Origin: Carettochelys insculpta
Lineage: Eukaryota > Chordata > Testudines > Carettochelyidae
Direction: 5' to 3'
Assembly (NCBI RefSeq): GCF_033958435.1
Contig: NC_134146.1
Span: forward strand, 28,604,501-28,668,500
DNA length: 64,000 nt
The position numbers and the translations under genes are program-made. The notes under the pieces are model-generated. The model saw nothing but the letters and a program-made list of their open reading frames with translations. It ran no database searches and was not told where the DNA came from. Below are positions 56,542-64,000 of this stretch, in pieces (position 1 is the first letter of the stretch; every line of letters starts with the position of its first letter).

Positions 56542-58080
56542 TGGGAGTCCTAAAAGAAAAGAATTGGAGAATATACAAGTACCATAAGAGTGAATATGCA
56601 CTCATCGTGCAGGTCAGGTCTTAAAGAAAGAAACAAGTGGGAGAGTTTGTTGCTTGTAGTGGAGCTCATCCCAACTGGATGCTGCCATGCATCTGTTCCA
56701 GGGTTTAATTTACATGAGTAGTTTATCAAGATAATTCTGAAATAAGGGGTTTTTGCCTATTAAATGCCGCAGATTGTCCAAAATAACAGATTAAAAACAG
56801 AATGACAGGGTGAGGAGAGGAGGAGGATCTCTCCTGAAGAAGGTTACAGCTGTTTGGGAATATTTCAATTAAATGTCAAGATGAGATTTTTTTTCCCATG
56901 AGAAATTAGCAATTTAATCATGGAAAGAGTCATTTTCAACCAGGTTCTTTGACTTGAAATTTAAGAGTTTTGAAGTTGTCAAAACATTTCATTCTGATAT
57001 TTTTCAAAGCAAAAAAAAAATTCTTCTCGTACAAAACAGCTTTTCATTTCTAAATTTAAACAACTTACAGTGACAAATAAATAAATGATCCATATCAAAA
57101 TGAAATATTTCAAGTTATGTGACTCAATTGTGAGCATGTTGGGGTCATGACAAAAAAGATTAAGGGCAACATTGTTCATGCATGGAATACATTATTTTAC
57201 ATGCAACACAGTAGAACCAAACTAGCTGTGGGTGCTCTGCTAATCTGCCGGGTGGAAAATTTATAGGGAATACTGGTAATGAAAATTTTCAAGATTCTGA
57301 CTTTTCATCAGTTTGAATTCTTGAAGGTTTCACAGGATGGAAAACCCATTTCTCACTCAGCTCCACTCAATATCCCACTGCATTAAAAGTATGTTACACA
57401 GAGAGAAAGATTGATTAAAGGCTTCCTGTCTCCTTAAACTTGTGTACATTTCATAGTTTGAACAATAGGTGCTCTTACTGTGGAATTCACTTCACACACA
57501 GAACCCTCACTATGAGATATCTTTAGGACTTTGATTTAATTGGCTTTGCAAAACAAAATATAGCTTCATTAAAGGAAACTGCCTTCTGCATACAATAACA
57601 AAAATGCCACACCTTTCCTAGTTCTCAATCTCCAAGTCTTCTGTGAAGGTGTAAAGAACAATACTATGTCATGTGTGTAAGACTTGTATGCTGACTCTTG
57701 AATGAATGTGGGTCATTCAGTTTTCTCCCAGCATTGTATACTCTCTGTCATAGCATTTTAGGCTGGTTTGACAAATTTTGAAGAGAAGAATTATTAAAAA
57801 CTGACAGAATAGTCAGGTATTTGGCCTTTTTTATCTTAATCCAAGCGCACGACCCAGGCCATCGACCTGTACCCTTAACCTGCAAAGGCTCCAGTATGTG
57901 CTTATCTGTACACACTGAATAGTCCCACTCCTAGTGAGTCCAACATGCTGAGTTTTTTGCAAAATCTAGTCCCCAGGGTTGATACCATAAAGTACTGAGA
58001 ACCTGGTTCCCAAGAAGTGCTCAGTAGCATAAGGCTGCTTAGAGATGCAGTGGCATTCTTGCTTTTCATGTGTTATAGAG
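56542..58080. other. unassigned AT-rich sequence
   Basis: About 1.5 kb without recognisable elements. Short A/T tracts occur near 56887 and 57010. Confidence 0.45.
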
Positions 58081-58403
58081 CAGGGGTTCTCAGCTGGGGT
58101 CTGGTGCCTCCTGGAGAGCCACAGGCAGTTTTCAGAGGGTCTGCCAAAACAAACCAGAGAGCAGGGCTGGCATTAGACTTGCCGGACCCCAGGAAAGAAA
58201 GCTGAAGCCCAAGTCCCTCCCGCAAGACTGAAGCCAAAACTAGGGCAACTGCTCTTCATCAGGTCCCAGACAATCGCCTTATTTGCTACCCCCTCCCAAC
58301 AGCCCTAGCTTGTTACTGCATATGTTGTGCTACCTGTAGGCAGTGGAATTTGTACAGCATGGTGCAGTGGGGGGCTCTAAAAGAAAAATGTTGAGAAAGC
58401 CTA
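58081..58403. mobile_element. decayed Charlie-like hAT MITE
   Basis: The left end CAGGGGTTCTCAGCTGGGGT is a classic Charlie-type hAT terminus. The right end TTGAGAAAGCCTA is its decayed inverse (expected TTGAGAACCCCTG). The 8-bp flanks TTATAGAG and ATGTGGAG match at five positions, the differences mostly transitions, so the TSD is only suggestive. Confidence 0.55.
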
Positions 58404-60796
58404 ATGTGGAGAATTATAAACAGTTTCAAGCATTGCCTCAGCACCCCCTGCCCTCTGGGCATGACACTCCAGCGATCTTTGCCTCTAATAACCCTCTGTA
58501 AATTGCCTCTTTGGTCCTGCGGTGGCCTCTTTCCATGTGCAACACAGCCTTTCAGCTAACCTTGTCTAGTCCAGATCCCTTCTAGAGTAACCAAAATCCA
58601 ACAGACATTCATACAAACAAAAGGCCTTTCTACTTGCTTGGGATCCTCTTCAGCCCACCCTCTGGCCTCTGCTTCCAGCTCCTTCTGGTGACCTTTAAAT
58701 CTCGCTGGCTTGGAGTGGAGCATCAGCTCCCAGCCTCCTTCCCTATCCTCCACTCACAATTTCAGCCACCCTTTGAGAGCTTTCAATAAGAATCCATCTT
58801 GCTCCCTTTGATTCCTTCTCAAACTGACTTTTTCCTGCTTTTTCATGAGACCCAATTGCTTCAGGATATTACAAGAACCCATTAGTCCAGCCACCTAGTC
58901 TGTGAGGTAGCTTATTATAATATAGCTGGACTGACTGAACAGGGCTAACAGGCTTCCTGATCCTTAAAGGAGCAGGTCATACTGCTACCATGATCATAGG
59001 AACTATCATTACATCTCATGACTGTGGGCTCCTGAGATTTTTCTTTTTGTGTGTGTAACTCAGGCAAAGTTCAGGCATTAGTATGTGCTATGGAACCTTT
59101 CTTTTGCAGCTGATCCAATTGGACGAATTAGGTAGCATTGATCAGATTGTTACAAAATCATTTCTCAGCAATTTGAAATTTGAAAAGAAAAAAGAACGTT
59201 CCTCTATTTTGGGATCTAATTTTGCAATCTTAATTTATATGAACAATCCTTACACTGGCCCATTTATCTTCATGGGCTCCAGTAAATCTACTCTTGTGAA
59301 TAAGAGAACTACTTAGAACAGTAAAAATGTAAGTATAAGGCCTTTAGCATCCATGGCCCATTTAAGTGACATACTGCTCATTCACTATGGCTGCAGTTCG
59401 GCAAGGTACGTATGCGTTATTTTGAACATGTAAGTAATCCCACTGACTTCAGAGATGCTACTCAAATGGTTAAGATTATACACATGCACAAAATTAAATA
59501 CTGTATTATGAGGGATGCTGTACTCCATCACACCACCATTTATTCTGTTTACCTAATTAAAGACACTATTAGCATAGGTTTATTACCTTGTCCATATGCC
59601 AGATACACTTAGATGACTGAGATGATAGTGTACTTTCAAGCAGATGATGTATTAACTGAGTCAGTACATCCTGAAGGTCGGTACCAAAATATCTCATGCA
59701 ATATAATGTCTCAGGTCTCACGCAATATAAAACACTGATGTTGCCGAGCCGACAGATACACAGTGCATGTGCTGGCTCTGTAAATTGCCTTTCTTTAATA
59801 AGTGTTTGCTGTAAGCTTGCTTTCTTTAGATGCAATTCAAGGCAAAGAACTACTGCCAGCCATCCAGTAACTCACAAGTCAAACAGGACTTTTCACCCTG
59901 ATTAAAATGAGAAGTAGAGATCTGCTTTAAAAATATGTTACAGTATTTTTAGCTGGCCTCTCTGAACCCAGTGCCAGAAGCAGTCTTTTTTTGATGTCAT
60001 TTATGACAGTTCCACTAAGAGCCCTACCTATGAAAACACAGGATAATTCTGAAGTGACGTATGTACCTCTTGGATACCGTAAGGAAAGTCACCTCCAACA
60101 TCTCTAACATAGACCAGTGGTGTTACACATAGGTAATTGTGTATCTAAATTGGTTTAACTTGCTGCAGAAGTGGCAGAATAAAGGAGTCTATTAGGCAAA
60201 GCAATTGACAGAAGTGTTCAAGATGGCTGACCACCATCCTGGTGCTTAAACTTAAGCCTTTTTATATCCTATTTTGCTCATTGCAGAGTTTATATTACCT
60301 TAGTTTATATGCCTTTACATTCACTCATTCCTCAGTCCCTTATACTTCATCTGTGAATCTGGCCTATTTTAATAAGGGTCACTCATCTTTTTTTTAAAGG
60401 TATTTACCTTAAGAGCATTAAACACACTTTTTCTTCTGACTCATGCAACTACTGGAACAATGTTGGGGTTTGAAGAAGGTTATTTTTGAAAAGAAAAGGG
60501 ACAGGGTAATGTACAGGCAAACCAATGAAAGACACTGCCATTTCCCTAGCTAGATTCAAATATTTAGGCGTGGCTGGATTAGATTTTTTATCTGTAAATG
60601 TCAGTAAATATCAATTTCACCAAACACATACAAGCAAATGAAAAATATTTCTATTGATAACATTCAAAATTTACAAATATCCAAAGCAAGAAACTTGCTG
60701 CGTGAGAGCTTATTGGAGTCAAACTCCAGGGACTTACATGTTTGAATTAGGCTGGGTACAAATGGACTTGCAAATGAACAGTTGAAAAAGATGTGC
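58404..60796. other. 2.4-kb unassigned stretch
   Basis: AT-rich with no recognisable repeat ends or exons. Open frames are short and carry no motif. Confidence 0.45.
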
Positions 60797-60811
60797 TTTG
60801 TTGATTTAAAG

Positions 60812-60969
60812 TATCAGAGTTAGCCGTTTTAGTCTGTATCTTCGAGAACAGATATTTTGAAGCATAAGCTTTCATGGGCAAAGACCCGCTTAATCAGATG
60901 CTCACGAAAGCTAATGCTCCAAAATATCTGTTAGTCTATAAGGTGCCACAGGACTTCTTGTTGTTCTCT
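60812..60969 (+). mobile_element. snapback SINE-like retroposon, type B arms, clear TSD
   Basis: Bounded by TTTGTTGATTTAAAG (60797-60811) and TTTGTTGATTTAAG (60970-60983), a 14-15-bp duplication. The head TATCAGAGTTAGCCGTTTTA leads to arms ACAGATATTTTGAAGCATAA (60848) and TCCAAAATATCTGTTAGTCT (60919) around AAAGACCCGCTTAATCAGAT. The first arm is shorter than in the copy at 19.3 kb: the ACAAGAAGTCCTGTGGCACC part is missing on the 5' side, while its mate is present on the 3' side. Confidence 0.85.
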
Positions 60970-60983
60970 TTTGTTGATTTAAG

Positions 60984-61129
60984 ACTGCTTACTTTGTACA
61001 TTCTGACAAGTGATATTTACAATTTGTATTTTAACAATTAAAAAAATAATTTATGGAATGTCAACATTTGCTATCATTAAATAACTATCTGACCCTCCCA
61101 TAATTCACAGATACAGAATGGCCTGTGAG
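60984..61129. other. unassigned AT-rich spacer
   Basis: Nothing recognisable. Confidence 0.4.
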
Positions 61130-61745
61130 CAGCACAGCTCAGCAGGATCTAGAAGTTGTGGCGGGTAAAAAAGTGATGCAATTTGGAGTTTCATCAACAG
61201 AGGCAGGGCATGCAAGTCACAGGACAAAGTGTACCACACTGCTTGGCACTGGTTAGGCCTTTGCTGAATATTGTGTCCAAATTTGGATGCATAGAACCTG
61301 GAAAGGATCCAGAGGTGGGCAACAAAGATGATCAAAGGTTTGGAATGACCAAAGGCTGAAAGAACTGGGTATGTTTAATTTGAGAAAGAAGAAGTTTAGA
61401 GGGGACATGGTAGTGGTCTTCAAACACTATAGAGGTTGCCAATAAAAAGATGGAGAAAAAGTGTTCTTTTTTGCTACACAGGGCAGGACAAGATATAGCC
61501 AGTTCAAACACCACAACAGATTTAATTTGAATCTCAGGAAAAACTTCCTAGCTATAAAAACAGTAGGACAATGTAAGGGACTGCCTCAGGAGGTTGTGGA
61601 AGCTTCTTTGCTGGAGGATTTTCAAAAGGGCACTGGAAAGTCATCTGTCTTAGATGGTTTAGACAGCAAATCCTGATTCTTGGCAAAGGATTAGATTAGA
61701 TGACGCTTGTGTTCCCATCTGATGCTAAGGATCTACGATTCTATG
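61130..61745 (+). mobile_element. CR1 LINE fragment, ORF2 C-terminus to 3' end
   Basis: CTGCTTGGCACTGGTTAGGC (61239) followed by GCTGAATATTGTGTCCAAAT is the CR1 RPxLEYCVQFW region. The copy continues through AGGTTGTGGAAGCTTCTTTG and ends at GGATCTACGATTCTATG. The frame is broken. An independent insertion from the copy at 50.3 kb, and of a slightly different subfamily judging by the 3' end. Confidence 0.92.
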
Positions 61746-62917
61746 CACATAATCAATGCTCAATAATTAATAATCAAACATGGACCAAAATAAATGGAAG
61801 ATGAATCAAGTATTTGAAAGATTGCCATTTTTAAAATGTCTCTGGATGCTGCAGGGAACAGAGAATATATCACCGTATGACAAACATTTCCTCGGGGAAA
61901 ACATCTTAGATTTCCCTTTCACACATTTTTGAGTGTTATTAATTGCATCCTGGATGTGTTTTAAACTCCGGTATTTTTAATCAGTTCCCTGTCAACAGAG
62001 TCATTATAATCACACATCTTGACTTGGAAATCAGAATTACCATTTACTATGCTCATTTCTGCTGAGTTACATGCTGATAGTTAGGCAGCAGTGAAGGAAT
62101 TTGCACACATGTTGTAAAAAACTTTCCACTCTAACCATTCCTGATACAAAATGTTTATTAACCACCACAACCACCCTGCCCCACACACACACCAATATTT
62201 ATTTTCAGCAATGTGATATCTCAGACACTTAGTTAAAATGACAAGCTATTACTCTCCACGTAAGAGATTTCCTTGCTCTGCATGCAGGCTAAATGGCTTT
62301 GAGGGAACCCATTTTATCAGTACCATCTAAACCGGTTTTGCTGATTTAGAAAAAGGCAGTGAGAGTTGTGCCTCTTTGTTTTAGGGAGTAGCCTGCATTG
62401 TCTCTTTCTGAGTTGGGGGGACTTTGATTGTGTGTTATCTTTCTGACTTCTAAGAAGAAAAGGTGTCTTTCACTGCATCCTTCCACCAGGAGTATTTTAT
62501 GTTTCTAGCAAAATTCTCTTTTTATGTTCCATGAAACAAGCAAAGCACATCCCTGCTGCATAAAAGGACTTATGCTTGTGCTCAGTTTGTGCTGGCAGAG
62601 CTCATGAATGGAATGTTCTTCCTTTAAGTGGCTATGCAGCCACTAATTGCAATCAAATAGGAATCCCGGAGCAGCACCATATCTCTACATGATGAACTGA
62701 ATCTAGATCCTGCAAAGTGATCCACTCACATGACCCCTTCTGCCTACATGGAGCCCTACTATCTACAAAGGTTCTCAGGTAGACCCATTTTCAGGACCAG
62801 GACTTTAGTTACTATTTCAACATGAAAATGTTGCAAAAGCAAAGCTATCAAGCTGGCCAAGACTGTATTGCTCAGTCCCCTGTCTATTAATGGACCTATC
62901 TTTCAGTTTCTTTGAGG
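61746..62917. other. unassigned AT-rich sequence
   Basis: About 1.2 kb. A short ACACACACAC run at 62181-62191, otherwise nothing recognisable. Confidence 0.4.
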
Positions 62918-63231
62918 TACAGGTTGACCCTCTCTAATCCGGAACTCTCATCTGGCAAACTCTATAATCTGGCATGATTTTAGTTAGCTGGACCAACCGC
63001 TTATCATGAGTGTGGCCATGATAACGTTTGTTTACAGCCACCAGTACTGGCTGTCAGTGCTCTGTGCTCTTATTTAGCTGTAATTTACACCTAACTGTCT
63101 TCTAAGAACCCAGTAAGCAGTGGAAGTGTTGGTAATGTGCTAGAAAATACTGACCTCCCCTTGTTTGCAAATTCGCTCATCTGGCACCGGTCAGGTCCCG
63201 AGGGTGCTGGGCGAAAGACGTTCGACTTGTA
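62918..63231 (+). mobile_element. Tigger-like MITE, copy 4
   Basis: TA-CAGGTTGACCCTCTCTAA on the left and GACGTTCGACTTG-TA on the right. The body aligns with 22036-22351 and 36220-36523. The inner block CTGGCACCGGTCAGGTCCCG is the best preserved of the four copies. Confidence 0.85.
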
Positions 63232-64000
63232 TTTTTATGGTGGAGCTAGTTTCCTGATTATTATTTTATAATGTCCTAAATGAGAAAAGGTGGATCATCA
63301 CAGCAGTATGAAAGTAATCACATCTTCACCTTGCTGAGATGCAAAAACGATTATCAGTGAATGTTCTAGCACAGGATATAACTTTTTTAAAAAATCCCTA
63401 ATTCTTAATAATGAGCACTGCCATTCAAATAGCCCTTTGTCTTTAAAGTACAGTACAAACATTGATCAATCATTCTCCACGACAACCTGGTAGGTAGGAA
63501 ATTCAGTATAATCACCAGCTAGGGAACATGAGGCAAGGAGCTATAAATTGGACTCAGATATAAGATTCAGGAGTTCCTCCTGCCCAGACTTGTATTATGA
63601 CGTGAGATCACCCTACCTCCAAATAGTTTGGCTTAAGGACACTATCCTTCTCCCACCACATCACCGTATAAAGTAGTAACATTCATAACGTATATGCTGT
63701 TGAGACTTTCATCTGGGTTTCTCAAGGCACTTGAGCAATATTAATTAAGTTTCACAAGGTCTATCTGAACATCAGTATTATACATTGTTTTAGAATAATC
63801 AACTGAGGCAAAGAGAGCTGAGGGGGCAAATTCTACTCTCCTGCAGCTTACTTTGGGCAGGGTGCATTTGTGAGCAAAAGGTAGAATGCTCCCCTACATG
63901 GCTGTGGAGCAGTAGTGGTCCTTTCTGTACTCCAGCTTGCCACAGGATATGTTGTTGCCATCCATGTTTGTTTCCCTGCCCACAAGTACTCTACACTACC
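63232..64000. other. unassigned right flank
   Basis: AT-rich sequence without recognised elements or exons to the end of the window. Confidence 0.4.

Noticed and set aside
1..64000. CRISPR array, operon, plasmid or phage features
   Set aside because: The spaced repeats are transposon families, and the sequence is clearly vertebrate nuclear DNA without compact genes.

Overview
This window reads as vertebrate nuclear DNA from a turtle, most likely a cryptodire. The evidence is the set of repeats it carries: several CR1 LINE fragments with the sauropsid 3' end (ATTCTATG repeats after a 'GGTCCCTTCCAG' block), a tortoise-type tRNA-derived SINE with a CR1-like tail near 5.3 kb, and many foldback elements of types I recall from turtle genomes. 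The species cannot be fixed from sequence alone. I find no exon, intact gene, rRNA, functional tRNA, CRISPR array or prokaryotic feature. The longest open frames (about 140-210 codons) all lie inside transposable elements or GC-rich repeats. I therefore read the window as intergenic or deep intronic DNA built mainly from old transposons in AT-rich sequence.

Layout. 0-5 kb: a (CA)n microsatellite, two non-autonomous hAT elements with 8-bp target-site duplications (TSDs), a PIF/Harbinger-like element with a TTA TSD, and a hairpin SINE-like element with a 14-bp TSD. 5-11 kb: a tortoise-type SINE, GC-rich palindromic repeats, and a frameshifted Myb/SANT-like reading frame beside a TCTACAC foldback. 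11-24 kb: Harbinger-like foldbacks, a CR1 ORF2 fragment, a hairpin SINE with a perfect 13-bp TSD, a possible solo LTR-like repeat, and two Tigger-like MITEs flanked by TA. 24-31 kb: mostly unassigned AT-rich sequence. 31-36 kb: another foldback, a 254-bp direct duplication 1,011 bp apart, and a CR1 ORF1 (SGNH-esterase) remnant. 36-47 kb: a Tigger-like MITE, GC-rich palindromes, long turtle-type repeats, and a variant element swollen by GC-rich tandem repeats. 47-56.6 kb: hAT elements at 48.2 and 51.3 kb, CR1, a foldback, and an RTE-like retrotransposon corpse. 56.6-64 kb: a degenerate hAT, another hairpin SINE with a 14-15-bp TSD, CR1, and a last Tigger-like MITE.

There is no set of genes working together here. 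The interest lies in mobile-element biology: a retroposed snapback SINE family whose arms differ between subfamilies, Harbinger-like foldbacks loaded with ATGCAAAT octamers, and TSDs that can be read directly and assign several elements to a superfamily. TSD and terminal-repeat statements come from direct reading. Family names rest on hallmarks and on memory of turtle repeats, and no database search was run.
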